This document shows, piece by piece, positions 9,770 to 19,135 of a DNA stretch of 64,000 nt. Location: contig NZ_ADEG01000039.1 in assembly GCF_000177075.1 (NCBI RefSeq), positions 160,059-224,058 on the forward strand, written 5' to 3'. Both the position numbers and the translations under genes were made by a program. The DNA is from Hoylesella buccalis ATCC 35310 (GTDB lineage: Bacteria; Bacteroidota; Bacteroidia; Bacteroidales; Bacteroidaceae). The notes beneath the pieces were generated by a model. That model saw only the letters and a program-made list of their open reading frames with translations, was not told the origin of the DNA and did not search any database. Position 1 is the stretch's first letter. Each line of letters starts with the position of its first letter.

Positions 9770-10304
9770 TGAGCCTGATAACACCGAAGACAGCGTAGTT
9801 GATAATGTCCATCAAATTGGAGTCGATGCCCTCAGAAACGAGTGCCTGTCCATGGATGTCTTCCAGTTCTTTGATTCGTTGTATCTTTGTCAAGATAAAG
9901 TCTGTGTAGCTGCTCACCCGCATCGAGCGCCATGCCTCATCGTAGTCGTGGTTCTTTTTCACCATCAGTGTGAGCGCTTCGCTCGCATGTTGGTCGTACA
10001 ACGCCATGGCCTGCTCGGTGTTGATGTCTATTTCGTCAACGAACCCCTTCTCCAGTTGAATCAGCCCCACGATGCCATAGTTAATCAAGGCCATGAATTC
10101 AGGGCGGATGCCTTCGTCTATCATGGCTTGTTTTTTGATTTCCAACGAGCGTATGCGCTTGGCTTTGATGAACAGCTGGTCTGTCAATGACGACGGACGC
10201 AGAATGCGCCACGACGCACTGTAATCGTGAAGTTTCTTCTCAAAGAGCGTGCGACATTCGGTCAGCACCTTCTTGAACTGCTCTTCTGTCTTCGTATTGT
10301 TCAT
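9762..10304 (-). CDS. DUF1599 protein
   Basis: A 180-residue soluble protein made of two similar halves, each with a KLHDYSASWRILRP- or KKNHDYDEAWRSMRV-like element followed by a helix with a TDxxxxKxxRIKxLE pattern. This duplicated layout is that of DUF1599, whose function is unknown; the NHDY core suggests a metal- or nucleotide-binding all-helical fold (inference). ATG 10304 is chosen because a promoter -7 box lies at 10317-10324, which makes the earlier ATG at 10319 fall at or before the transcription start. First gene of the tpiA operon. Confidence 0.82.
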   Translation of the reverse strand: MNNTKTEEQFKKVLTECRTLFEKKLHDYSASWRILRPSSLTDQLFIKAKRIRSLEIKKQAMIDEGIRPEFMALINYGIVGLIQLEKGFVDEIDINTEQAMALYDQHASEALTLMVKKNHDYDEAWRSMRVSSYTDFILTKIQRIKELEDIHGQALVSEGIDSNLMDIINYAVFGVIRLSE

Positions 10305-10316
10305 ATTTATTGTTTG

Positions 10317-10348
10317 CAAAATTAGTCAATTCTCATGAAATATCCAAA
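10317..10348 (-). promoter_or_regulatory. promoter of the DUF1599-tpiA operon
   Basis: Read on the minus strand: TTTG at 10348-10345, a 20-base spacer, then TAATTTTG at 10324-10317. This matches the Bacteroidetes housekeeping promoter (-33 TTTG, 19-21 bases, -7 TAnnTTTG). Transcription should start about 7 bases on, just before the ATG at 10304. Confidence 0.72.
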
Positions 10349-10410
10349 GGAAGTGGATGTCGATTTTTTGCCGACAAATCTGCGCTGAATAGGTTGATAG
10401 GTTAACAACG

Positions 10411-10463
10411 AAAAAAAATGAAGAATCGCTTTGCGGGGTTATCTCTCGCCAGTCGTTCTTCAT
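10411..10463 (-). terminator. terminator of the small lipoprotein gene
   Basis: ATGAAGAA (10419-10426) pairs with TTCTTCAT (10456-10463) around a 29-base loop; on the minus strand the stem is followed by eight T residues (complement of 10411-10418). It lies about 50 bases beyond the stop of the lipoprotein gene. Confidence 0.55.
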
Positions 10464-10515
10464 TCTCTATCTTCTGCGCAACCCTCCAGGTTGCATGACG
10501 TATCTGAAACCTGTG

Positions 10516-10926
10516 CTACAGACCTTGTTTCTGCCGCATCCTAATCATTCGCACCACGCCGCACATGGCCTCATAGCGCGCCTTCAGCGAGTCGCGTTCC
10601 ACCCTCATCATGTTGGCTTTGTACAGATTCGATTCCATGGGGATGCTTCTCAAGACGGTTTGTAGTGCCGAGTCGGTCTTGGCAATGTCGGCCTGTGCCT
10701 GCTTCAAGGAAGCGTTTTGCCAAATGTGCAGGGCTTCCTTGCGGCTCTCTATGGCTTTGGGAAACCGCATGCGCAGTGCCATGATGGAGTCGAGTGCTTC
10801 ATTATAGCAACCATCCTTATATAAGGTCTTAATCTGGGAGAGCAATCTTGCTGCTTTTTCGTCTTCAGATGGTGTGCACGAACAGATGAGAAGCGTGCAC
10901 AGAATCAACCACATATATTTCTTCAT
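10516..10926 (-). CDS. small lipoprotein with helical repeat-like region
   Basis: A 136-residue protein with a lipoprotein signal (MKKYMWLILCTLLICSC, Cys 17). The mature part is nearly all helical and charged, beginning with a TPR-like helix pair (EKAARLLSQIKTLYKDGCYN, then EALDSIMALRMRFP) and continuing as a probable coiled coil. I do not recognise a family; such proteins are common in Bacteroidales and often have a TPR/DUF4398-like look. Single gene, divergent from cca; the region between holds promoter-like A/T-rich boxes in both directions. Confidence 0.7.
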   Translation of the reverse strand: MKKYMWLILCTLLICSCTPSEDEKAARLLSQIKTLYKDGCYNEALDSIMALRMRFPKAIESRKEALHIWQNASLKQAQADIAKTDSALQTVLRSIPMESNLYKANMMRVERDSLKARYEAMCGVVRMIRMRQKQGL

Positions 10927-11020
10927 GTCGCAAAAATACGATTTTTCTCTTTCATAGCACCCAAAACATGGCTAATTTTTAGTAACTTTGCAGCCACTTA
11001 AGAAGTTTTATAGTTTCAAC

Positions 11021-12457
11021 ATGCGTAATCTCTCCAATGCCGACTTGGCTCATCTCCTTGATCAACCTATCTTTCATCACCTATCCGCTGTGGCCGATGA
11101 CTTGCAGCTGGAATGCTATGTAGTGGGTGGCTATGTTCGCGACCTTTTTCTCGAACGACCGTCCAACGACATCGACGTGGTGGTGGTGGGCAGCGGCATC
11201 AAAGTGGCAGAGGCCTTGAAGCAGCGGCTGGGTAAGCAAGCTCATCTGTCGGTATTTCGCAATTTTGGAACGGCGCAAGTGAAGTATCGGGGACAGGAAG
11301 TGGAGTTCGTGGGCGCCCGAAAAGAAAGCTACAACCACGATTCACGCAAGCCCGTGGTGGAGGATGGCACCTTGGAGGACGACCAAAACCGACGTGATTT
11401 CACCATCAACGCCATGGCTGTCTGCCTCAACGAGGCGAGGTTTGGCGAGCTGGTCGATCCCTTTGACGGTCTTTTAGACTTGGAAGACGGCATCATTCGC
11501 ACGCCGCTCGACCCCGACATCACTTTCTCTGACGATCCATTGCGCATGATGCGCTGCGTGCGTTTCGCCACACAATTGAAATTTTTCATCGAGGACGAAA
11601 CCTTTGAGGCATTGCAGCGCAACCGGGAACGCATCAAGATTGTCAGTGGGGAACGTATCGCCGACGAGCTGAACAAAATCATGATGACCGACCACCCCAG
11701 TCGGGGATTCGTAGAACTGCATCGCTGTGGATTGCTCGAACTCATCTTGCCCGAGTTCACCCTCATGGACATCGTGGAAACAAGGAACGGCCGAGCGCAT
11801 AAAAACAATTTCTATCATACCCTGGAAGTGGTTGATAACATTTGCCAACATACCGACAACTTGTGGCTTCGGTGGGCGGCTTTGTTCCATGACATCGGAA
11901 AACCACGCAGCAAAAGGTGGGACGTTCAGGCCGGATGGACGTTCCATAACCATAATTACATTGGATCCAAGATGATTCCAGGCATCTTCAGACGGCTAAA
12001 ATTTCCCATGGACAGCAAGATGAAGTATGTGCAAAAAATGGTTGATATGCACATGCGTCCCATCGCCATCGCCGATGAAGAGGTGACCGACAGTGCCGTT
12101 CGTCGCTTGATGAACGATGCCGGTGACGACATCGACGGCCTCATGACGCTGTGCGAAGCCGACATTACCAGTAAAAACGCACAGCGTAAACAGCGGTTTT
12201 TGGACAACTTTCGTATGGTACGCGAGAAGCTGGATGACCTGAAAGAACGCGACTACAAGCGGCTGTTGCAGCCTTGCATCGACGGAAACGAAATCATGGA
12301 GATGTTCCACTTGCAGCCATCGCGCGAGGTGGGGACGTTGAAGCAGACCTTGAAAGACGCGGTGCTTGATAACAAGGTGCCGAACGAACGCGAACCGTTG
12401 ATGGCTCTTTTGATTGAAAAAGCCAAAAAAATGGGGTTGGACGTACCTCAAAAATAG
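11021..12457 (+). CDS. cca: CCA tRNA nucleotidyltransferase with HD domain
   Basis: A 478-residue enzyme adding or repairing the CCA end of tRNAs. The class II nucleotidyltransferase head shows VVGGYVRDLFL and NDIDVVVVG with the catalytic Asp pair, then RRDFTINAMAV and DDPLRMMRCVRFA, which form the nucleotide-reading and neck motifs. A C-terminal HD phosphohydrolase-like domain has HTLEVVDNI and FHDIGKP. The start is ATG 11021; an in-frame TTG at 10988 overlaps a TAACTTTG -7 box (10983-10990) and would not be transcribed from that promoter. Monocistronic, followed by a 650-base gap with repeats. Confidence 0.95.
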   Translation: MRNLSNADLAHLLDQPIFHHLSAVADDLQLECYVVGGYVRDLFLERPSNDIDVVVVGSGIKVAEALKQRLGKQAHLSVFRNFGTAQVKYRGQEVEFVGARKESYNHDSRKPVVEDGTLEDDQNRRDFTINAMAVCLNEARFGELVDPFDGLLDLEDGIIRTPLDPDITFSDDPLRMMRCVRFATQLKFFIEDETFEALQRNRERIKIVSGERIADELNKIMMTDHPSRGFVELHRCGLLELILPEFTLMDIVETRNGRAHKNNFYHTLEVVDNICQHTDNLWLRWAALFHDIGKPRSKRWDVQAGWTFHNHNYIGSKMIPGIFRRLKFPMDSKMKYVQKMVDMHMRPIAIADEEVTDSAVRRLMNDAGDDIDGLMTLCEADITSKNAQRKQRFLDNFRMVREKLDDLKERDYKRLLQPCIDGNEIMEMFHLQPSREVGTLKQTLKDAVLDNKVPNEREPLMALLIEKAKKMGLDVPQK

Positions 12458-13107
12458 GAGTAAAAAAATCACGGTTTTGTCAATATTTTTGGTTATTTCA
12501 AAACTTGCATTCTAGAGATAATCCAGCCATTTATAGCTTCAAAAATCACTTTCTGATGCCCTTGTCTGGCAAAAAGCATTGACTTTGGTCTTCTATAGCA
12601 TGCTTTTTGCCCCTGAAAAGCATGTCCGTTGCTGGTCAAACGCAATGCTCTTGGCGTACAATTTGGCTGCTTTTGAGGTGTCGTTGATAGGGTATATTTA
12701 TGTAATTGGATGAGTGTGAAGCATATACAAAATTCGCATATTTTCGACCACCGAGGCACTTGCTTGCAAATACGCGAGTATTTGAGCGGGTTTGCAAGAT
12801 TTTTCAACATCCCAGGCAACCCGTTTTTGACATCTTGGTTGGGGTAAGATGGCGTCGATGCCGAGGCACATTTTCATCTTTCTCCAATCCGTTTGATGTG
12901 CGTGTTTTTGCATTTTTGCTCCAAGGATGAATGTTTGCATCCGCTTGATGTAAATCCTCTATTTTCGTTATTTGCAGATAATATATGTTAAATGTAAGTG
13001 GTATTGATGCCAAAGTGAGAAAAAATCATGTAATTTTGCATGGCAAAAACTTATAAACTTGCAATAGTTTTCGATTAGGTTCTAATCGTATGTTTTTTTG
13101 AGAAAGA
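12458..13107. other. intergenic stretch before the RND operon
   Basis: 650 bases with no credible gene. It contains the 22-base-period array B and, after it, a diverged copy of the hairpin module (TATTTTCG about 12,737 and GCAAATACGCGAG about 12,767-12,779, then GGTTTGCAAG), in the opposite order to elements A and C. TAATTTTG at 13031-13038 is a good -7 box for the efflux operon; the nearest TTG (13004-13006) is 24 bases upstream, slightly far. Confidence 0.6.
12553..12685. repeat. 22-base-period array B
   Basis: Five to six degenerate units. The AGCAT/CGCAA anchor recurs at 12575, 12597, 12619 and 12641, exactly 22 bases apart, with a fifth position at 12663 and a weak one near 12553. Core words are GCATTGACTTTGG, GCATGCTTTTTGC and CAATGCTCTTGG. 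Same family as the arrays at 1607, 22790, 30526, 38174, 48523 and 63690. Confidence 0.7.
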
Positions 13108-14325
13108 ATGAAAAATAATAGATTATATAAAGGTATGAGACAAAAAAGTATGTTTTTGTTTGCAGCCATGGCTGCACTCTTGGTTTCGTGTGGCGGTAAA
13201 CCCAGCATGAAATTCGGTGACAACGAATATCCTGTCACGCAAATCAAGTCGACGGGTTCTACAACCCAGACCACTTATCCAGCCGTGATCAAGGGTATTC
13301 AAGATGTTGAGATTCGGCCGAAGGTGTCGGGATTCATTACAAAACTGAACGTGAAAGAGGGCCAAACAGTAGGCAAGGGCCAGGTGTTGTTCGTGATAGA
13401 CAACAGTACTTATCAGGCATCGGTTCGCCAAGCGCAGGCTGCCGTGAACTCAGCCAAGTCGCAACTCAACACCGCTAAGTTGACCTACGAGAACAGTGAG
13501 CAGTTGTTCAAGAGCAATGTCATTGGCCAATACGAATTACAATCAGCTCAAAATACTTACGCAACGGCACAGGCAGCGGTGGCTCAGGCACAAGCTGCAC
13601 TGGCTTCGGCGAAGGAGATGCTGAGTTTCTGCTATGTGAAGAGTCCGGCGGCAGGTGTCGTTGGCAGCCTTCCTTTCAAGGTGGGGGCCTTGGTCAGCGC
13701 TTCAAGTCCCACGCCGTTGACCACCGTTTCCAACAACAGCACCATGGAGGTTTACTTCTCCATGACTGAGAAAGATGTGCTGGAAATGACCAAGACATCG
13801 GGCAACGTGTCGGCTGTCATCGCATCGATGCCAGCGGTAAAATTGCAGATGGCCGATGGCACGATTTACAACCAGCCTGGTAAGGTGGTGAAGATGAGTG
13901 GTGTGATAGACCAAGCCACTGGTACCTTGACGTTGATAGCTCACTTCAAAAATCCTAATCGGTTGTTGAAGAGTGGCGGATCGGGCTCTATCGTCGTACC
14001 ACGGGTAAGCAACCACGCCATCGTTATTCCGCAGTCGTATGCAACTGAGGTGCAGGATAAGATTTTTGTTTATACGGTTGGCAAGGACAACAAGGTCAAG
14101 TACACGGAAATTAAGGTAGCTCCGCAAAACGATGGACAAAACTATATCGTGACAGAGGGACTGAAAGTGGGCGACCGCATCGTTACCAATGGCATCACAA
14201 AGTTGAGCGATGGCATGGAAATCAAGCCCATCACGCAGGCGCAGTACGCCAAGAAGATAGCCGATGCTGAGAAACTTGGCGAGATTCAGGGTGACTACGG
14301 AAAGATGAAAGAGGCTTTTAAATAA
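13108..14325 (+). CDS. RND efflux periplasmic adaptor lipoprotein
   Basis: A 405-residue membrane-fusion protein linking the inner-membrane pump to the outer-membrane channel. Lipoprotein signal with AALLVSCGG; ATG 13135 is an alternative start giving a tighter signal. The barrel-sandwich (lipoyl) halves are IRPKVSGFITKLNVKEGQ and FCYVKSPAAGVVGSLP, separated by a helical hairpin (about 105-175) rich in Ala and Gln. A beta-barrel and membrane-proximal domain follow (about 200-385). First of three genes; the pump begins 77 bases later. No TetR- or MarR-type regulator is adjacent. Confidence 0.93.
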   Translation: MKNNRLYKGMRQKSMFLFAAMAALLVSCGGKPSMKFGDNEYPVTQIKSTGSTTQTTYPAVIKGIQDVEIRPKVSGFITKLNVKEGQTVGKGQVLFVIDNSTYQASVRQAQAAVNSAKSQLNTAKLTYENSEQLFKSNVIGQYELQSAQNTYATAQAAVAQAQAALASAKEMLSFCYVKSPAAGVVGSLPFKVGALVSASSPTPLTTVSNNSTMEVYFSMTEKDVLEMTKTSGNVSAVIASMPAVKLQMADGTIYNQPGKVVKMSGVIDQATGTLTLIAHFKNPNRLLKSGGSGSIVVPRVSNHAIVIPQSYATEVQDKIFVYTVGKDNKVKYTEIKVAPQNDGQNYIVTEGLKVGDRIVTNGITKLSDGMEIKPITQAQYAKKIADAEKLGEIQGDYGKMKEAFK

Positions 14326-14402
14326 AGGTGCATTTGATGGGTTGGGGTGAGAACCAGCCTATCATGAATGCTGAAAAGTAAGCGAGAAAACAACAACGAA
14401 TT

Positions 14403-17400
14403 ATGACATTTACAAAATTTATCAAGCGACCGGTATTGTCAACGGTAATCTCCGTGGTCATCGTGATCTTGGGATTCATCGGACTGACCACGCTTCCCAT
14501 CGAGCAATATCCGGATATAGCGCCACCTACCATTTCGGTATGGACCACTTACATCGGCGCAGATGCTGAAACGGTGAAGAACTCTGTGCTCGCTCCCCTT
14601 GAGGAAAGCATCAACGGTGTGGAGAACATGGAGTACATGACCTCGCAGGCTACCAACGCTGGTGCGGCGCAGATTACCATTTATTTCCGTCAGGGAACCA
14701 ACCCTGACATGTGTGCCGTTAACGTGCAAAACCGCGTTTCGCAGGCTCAGGCGTTGCTGCCGGCAGAGGTGAACCGCGTGGGTGTAACCGTATCTAAGCG
14801 TCAAACCTCGCAGGTGTTGATGTACACGCTGACGTCAGAGGGTGGCAAATACGATGATAGGTTTTTAACCAACTACAACAATATCAACATCATTCCGGCC
14901 ATCAAGCGTGTTCGAGGCGTGGGTGACGTGCAGAGCCCAGGTATGAAGACCTACTCCATGCGTATCTGGTTGAAGCCTGATGTGATGAAACAGTATGGCT
15001 TGATGCCATCTGATATCGCTGGCGCGTTGGCCGAACAAAACGTGGAAGCTGCTCCTGGTTCGTTCGGTGAACAGAGCAACATGGCCTACGAGTATGTGAT
15101 GCGCTATAAAGGTCGTCTGAAAACGGCCGACGAGTTTGGCAACATTATCTTGCACAGTACGCAGACGGGACAGACCCTGAAGTTGAAAGATGTGGCAAAG
15201 ATAGAACTTGGCGGATTGACTTATGCCGTGAGCATGCGCAACAACAACCAACCATCGTCCATGGGTATGGTTCAACAAATTGCGGGTTCGAACGCCAATG
15301 ACATTGCTAAAGCGGTGAAAGCTGAATTGGAGAATCAGGCAAAGAACTTCCCGCCGGGCATGGAATACAAGATTAACTATGATGTGACCGAGTTCCTTTA
15401 TGCTTCTATCGCAGAGGTTCTCAAGACATTGGTCATAACCTTGCTGCTGGTGTTCTTGGTGGTTTACATCTTTTTACAGGACTTCCGTTCTACCTTGATT
15501 CCGCTGATTGCCGTGCCGGTGTCACTGATAGGAACCTTCTTCTTCTTGCAATTGTTCGGATTCTCCATCAACTTGCTCACGCTGTCGGCCCTCTTGCTGG
15601 CGATAGCCATTGTGGTTGACGATGCCATCGTGGTGGTTGAGGCCGTTCATGCCAAGTTGGATTTGGGATATAAGAGTGCTTTGACGGCCAGCATTGATGC
15701 GATGAACGAAATTGCGGGCGCCATTATTTCCATCACGTTGGTGATGGCTGCGGTGTTCGTTCCGGTGTCGTTCATCGGTGGAACATCAGGAACGTTCTAC
15801 CGAGAGTTTGGTGTGACCATGGCGGTGTCAATCATCATATCGGCCCTGAACGCCTTAACGCTCTCGCCAGCATTGTGTGCCATCTTCCTGAAACCAAAGA
15901 ATGAGGATGGAACCGAGCGTAAGATGAGTAGGATAGACCGTTTTCATGCGTCGTTTAATACCAGTTATGAGAAGGTCTTGGGTAAATACAAAAATCGATT
16001 GCAAAAGCTGGTTAGGAAGCCTGTTCTCACAGGAGTCTTCATCTTGGTGGGTGCAATAGCCTTGCTCTTGACCATGAAAACAACCAAGACAGGATTGGTT
16101 CCGGATGAAGATACGGGTACGCTGTTCTGTACGGTGTCTATGCCTCCGGCAACAAGTGCGGTGCGCACGCAGCAGGTGATCGACCAGGTTGATGCCATGT
16201 TGGCCAGCAATCCGGCCATTCAGAGCCGCGAACAGCTGCAAGGATACAACTTCATTGCCGGGCAAGGGTCTGACCAAGCTACCTTTATTATCAAGTTGAA
16301 GCCTTTCAGTGAGCGTAACATGGGACAAAGTGCCATGGCGGTATTAGGCATGATATACAAGCAGACTGCTCAGATTAAGGATGCTCAAATCTTGGCATTC
16401 GCACCTCCTATGATTCCTGGTTTCGCCTTGAGCAACGGCGTTTCCTTGGTGTTGCAGGACAAAACGGGTGGCGATTTGAATAAATTCTTCCAAGTAACCA
16501 AGGCTTATTTGGCCGAATTGAACAAGCGTCCGGAGATACAAATGGCCATGACCTCGTACAATCCAAACTATCCTCAGTATCTGATTGATGTGGATGTGGC
16601 TAAATGCAAGCAGGCAGGCATATCTCCTGCCACCGTCTTGAGTACGCTTCAGGGGTATTACGGTGGCATGTACGCCTCTAACTTCAATGCATACGGCAAG
16701 CTGTATCGTGTCATGATTCAGGGTGATGTTTCCAGTCGTGAGCGTCCAGAGGGTCTGAATGACATCTATGTCCGTACACCTGGCGGCATGGCACCCGTGC
16801 AAAGTTTCATTTCGATGAAGCGTGTTTTCGGCCCATCAAACATCAATCGGTTCAACATGTTTACGAGTATCAACGTTCAGGTAACGCTGAATAGCGGTTA
16901 TTCTACAGGTGAAGCCATTCAAGCCATCAAGGAAGTTGCCGCGACAGACCTGCCTCAAGGCTACGGATACGACTTCTCTGGCTTGTCAAGGTCAGAGAGT
17001 GAATCGAGCAATGCCACTGGCATGATATTTGTATTATGCTTCTTGTTCGTGTATTTGATATTGGCAGCGCAGTACGAAAGCTACCTGTTGCCCTTCGCAG
17101 TTATCCTCTCTATCCCGTTTGGATTGGCTGGTGCTTTCCTCTTTACGCAGTTGTTTGGACACAACAATGACATCTACATGCAGATTTCTCTGATTATGTT
17201 GATTGGTTTGTTGGCCAAGAATGCCATTTTGATTGTGCAGTTCGCCCTTGAAAGACGACGCACGGGTATGGCTATTACATGGTCTGCCATTCTCGGATCG
17301 GGTGCTCGTTTGCGCCCCATCTTGATGACTTCGTTGGCCATGGTCATCGGTTTGTTGCCAATGATGTTTGCCATGGGCGTGGGAAAGAATGGTAATCAAA

Positions 17401-17612
17401 CTCTGGGGGCGGCCGCTGTAGGAGGTATGTTGATTGGTACGCTCTGTCAGTTGTTTGTTGTTCCAGGTTTGTTTGTCATCTTCCAGGCATTGCAAGAGAG
17501 ATTCACACCGATTAAGTTTGATGATGAAGAGAACTCTGAAGCAGAGGCTGAACTGCAGCAATACGCGCGCCGTCCGGTAGGAATCACAGTAGATGAGAAT
17601 AATAAAGAATAG
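14403..17612 (+). CDS. RND family inner-membrane multidrug efflux pump (HAE1/AcrB type)
   Basis: A 1069-residue proton-driven transporter of the AcrB family, of usual length. It starts with FIKRPVLSTVISVVIVILGF (first membrane helix) and LPIEQYPDIAPPTI, the classical HAE1 signature. Two six-helix sets surround large periplasmic loops. The proton relay Asp pair is in AIVVDDAIVVVE, and a Lys of the tenth helix is in LLAKNAILIVQFA. Substrates of this class are drugs, bile salts and detergents; the exact range cannot be read here. Its TAG stop is followed after two bases by the ATG of the channel gene, so coupling is likely. Confidence 0.95.
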   Translation: MTFTKFIKRPVLSTVISVVIVILGFIGLTTLPIEQYPDIAPPTISVWTTYIGADAETVKNSVLAPLEESINGVENMEYMTSQATNAGAAQITIYFRQGTNPDMCAVNVQNRVSQAQALLPAEVNRVGVTVSKRQTSQVLMYTLTSEGGKYDDRFLTNYNNINIIPAIKRVRGVGDVQSPGMKTYSMRIWLKPDVMKQYGLMPSDIAGALAEQNVEAAPGSFGEQSNMAYEYVMRYKGRLKTADEFGNIILHSTQTGQTLKLKDVAKIELGGLTYAVSMRNNNQPSSMGMVQQIAGSNANDIAKAVKAELENQAKNFPPGMEYKINYDVTEFLYASIAEVLKTLVITLLLVFLVVYIFLQDFRSTLIPLIAVPVSLIGTFFFLQLFGFSINLLTLSALLLAIAIVVDDAIVVVEAVHAKLDLGYKSALTASIDAMNEIAGAIISITLVMAAVFVPVSFIGGTSGTFYREFGVTMAVSIIISALNALTLSPALCAIFLKPKNEDGTERKMSRIDRFHASFNTSYEKVLGKYKNRLQKLVRKPVLTGVFILVGAIALLLTMKTTKTGLVPDEDTGTLFCTVSMPPATSAVRTQQVIDQVDAMLASNPAIQSREQLQGYNFIAGQGSDQATFIIKLKPFSERNMGQSAMAVLGMIYKQTAQIKDAQILAFAPPMIPGFALSNGVSLVLQDKTGGDLNKFFQVTKAYLAELNKRPEIQMAMTSYNPNYPQYLIDVDVAKCKQAGISPATVLSTLQGYYGGMYASNFNAYGKLYRVMIQGDVSSRERPEGLNDIYVRTPGGMAPVQSFISMKRVFGPSNINRFNMFTSINVQVTLNSGYSTGEAIQAIKEVAATDLPQGYGYDFSGLSRSESESSNATGMIFVLCFLFVYLILAAQYESYLLPFAVILSIPFGLAGAFLFTQLFGHNNDIYMQISLIMLIGLLAKNAILIVQFALERRRTGMAITWSAILGSGARLRPILMTSLAMVIGLLPMMFAMGVGKNGNQTLGAAAVGGMLIGTLCQLFVVPGLFVIFQALQERFTPIKFDDEENSEAEAELQQYARRPVGITVDENNKE

Positions 17613-17614
17613 TG

Positions 17615-19009
17615 ATGAAAATACAAAATATAATGATTATGGGACTTGCAGCATTGGCGTTAACCAGCTGCAAGAGCCTCTATGGAACGTATCAACGCCC
17701 CAATGTGAACACCAAGGGAATCGTTCGTGATTCGCTTTCGATGACAGATACGTTGGTTGTGACGGACACAACGAGCTTTGGTAACATGCCTTGGCGCAGT
17801 GTGTTCACCGACCCACAATTGCAAACGCATATAGGAAGGGCGTTGACTAACAATGTGGATCTGCTGAATGCTGCGCTGAACGTGAAGATGGCTGAAGCAC
17901 AATTGAAGGCAGCCAGGTTGTCTTTTCTGCCTTCTTTCACCTTTGCTCCCCAGGGAACCATTGCTTCTTGGGATGGTGGAAAGGCCATTTCAACTTATCA
18001 ATTGCCCATTGCTGCCAGCTGGAATGTTGATTTGTTTGGCAATTTGCTCAGTCAGAAACGTGCCGCACAGGTAGCGTTGTTGGCCACAAAGGACTATCAG
18101 ACGTTGGTTAAAGCCAATATCATCAGCGGGGTAGCGAATATGTATTATACCCTTTTGATGCTCGACAAACAGCTCGAAATCGTCAACAACATGCACGAAT
18201 TGACCAAGGAAACGTGGGACAAGATGAAGGTATTGAAAGATCTTGGACGCGGTATTCGGTCGACAGGTGTGCAGAGTGCCGAAGCAAACTACTATGCAGT
18301 GGAGGCCAAAAAGACCGATTTGGTGCGCCAGATACGTGAAACGGAGAACGCTTTGTCGCTCTTGATGGGACAACCGGCACAGAGTATCTCGCGCGGAAGG
18401 CTTGAGAATCAGGCTCTGCCCGCGAACTTATCTACCGGCATCGGCATCCAGTTGCTGGCCAATCGTCCCGACGTTCATGCGGCAGAGATGCAATTAGCCG
18501 AATGTTTCTATGGCGTAGAAACCGCTCGAAGCCGTTTTTATCCAAGTCTGACGATTGCTCCTACCGGCATGTTTACCAACAGTGCGGGAGCTGCGGTCAT
18601 CAATCCTGGCAAATGGATGCTGTCGGCTGTCGGCAGTTTGGTGCAGCCTATCTTCCAAAAAGGAAAGATTATTGCAGGACTACGCGTTGCTGAAGCCCAA
18701 TATGAAAAGGCCTATAACACGTGGCAGAACAGCATATTGAAGGCTGGAAATGAAGTGAGTAACGCACTTGTGCTTTACCATTCGTCAGATGAAAAGAGCA
18801 AGATTGAGGCTAAACAGATACAAACTCTGCAACAAAATGTGGAGGATACCAAGCTTCTTTTAAGTCAGTCGAGCAGTACATACCTTGAGGTAATCACTGC
18901 TCAGCAAACCCTTCTCAATGCGCAGATGGCTAAGATTACGGACGATTTTCACAAGATGCAGGCCGTTGTAAACCTCTATCAGGCCCTCGGCGGCGGCGTG
19001 AAAGAATAG
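17615..19009 (+). CDS. outer-membrane efflux channel, TolC/NodT family lipoprotein
   Basis: A 464-residue outer-membrane factor completing the tripartite pump. The ATG at 17615 (not the GTG at 17612) directly follows the pump gene and gives a lipoprotein signal, MGLAALALTSCKS. Two OEP repeats are seen, each with long helices; ANRPDVHAAEMQLAECFYGV and SRFYPSLTIAPTG are characteristic of the NodT branch, as is VQPIFQKGKIIAGLRVAEAQ. Probably the last gene of the operon; the next gene is 126 bases on. Confidence 0.94.
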   Translation: MKIQNIMIMGLAALALTSCKSLYGTYQRPNVNTKGIVRDSLSMTDTLVVTDTTSFGNMPWRSVFTDPQLQTHIGRALTNNVDLLNAALNVKMAEAQLKAARLSFLPSFTFAPQGTIASWDGGKAISTYQLPIAASWNVDLFGNLLSQKRAAQVALLATKDYQTLVKANIISGVANMYYTLLMLDKQLEIVNNMHELTKETWDKMKVLKDLGRGIRSTGVQSAEANYYAVEAKKTDLVRQIRETENALSLLMGQPAQSISRGRLENQALPANLSTGIGIQLLANRPDVHAAEMQLAECFYGVETARSRFYPSLTIAPTGMFTNSAGAAVINPGKWMLSAVGSLVQPIFQKGKIIAGLRVAEAQYEKAYNTWQNSILKAGNEVSNALVLYHSSDEKSKIEAKQIQTLQQNVEDTKLLLSQSSSTYLEVITAQQTLLNAQMAKITDDFHKMQAVVNLYQALGGGVKE

Positions 19010-19135
19010 GGTAGGATGGTTGATAAGTTGACAAGGAAGGACCAATCAGGCAAAATAGACCTATGAAATAAGGTCCGACCCATATGATATACCAACTCAT
19101 CAACTAATAAACTATAAACTAAAAAACTAAAAATT
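19010..19135. repeat. TTGACAAG/AACTCATC low-complexity repeat
   Basis: A short gap with GGTTGATAAGTTGACAAGG (19018-19036) facing CCAACTCATCAACTAATAAAC (about 19090-19110), two opposing halves of the same word family as the larger repeat at 25,433-25,612. The halves are roughly inverted, so a long imperfect hairpin could form. Confidence 0.45.

Noticed and set aside
13031..13038. Full promoter for the RND operon
   Set aside because: The -7 box is good, but the nearest -33 TTG is 24 bases away, beyond the usual 19-21; kept only as a remark.
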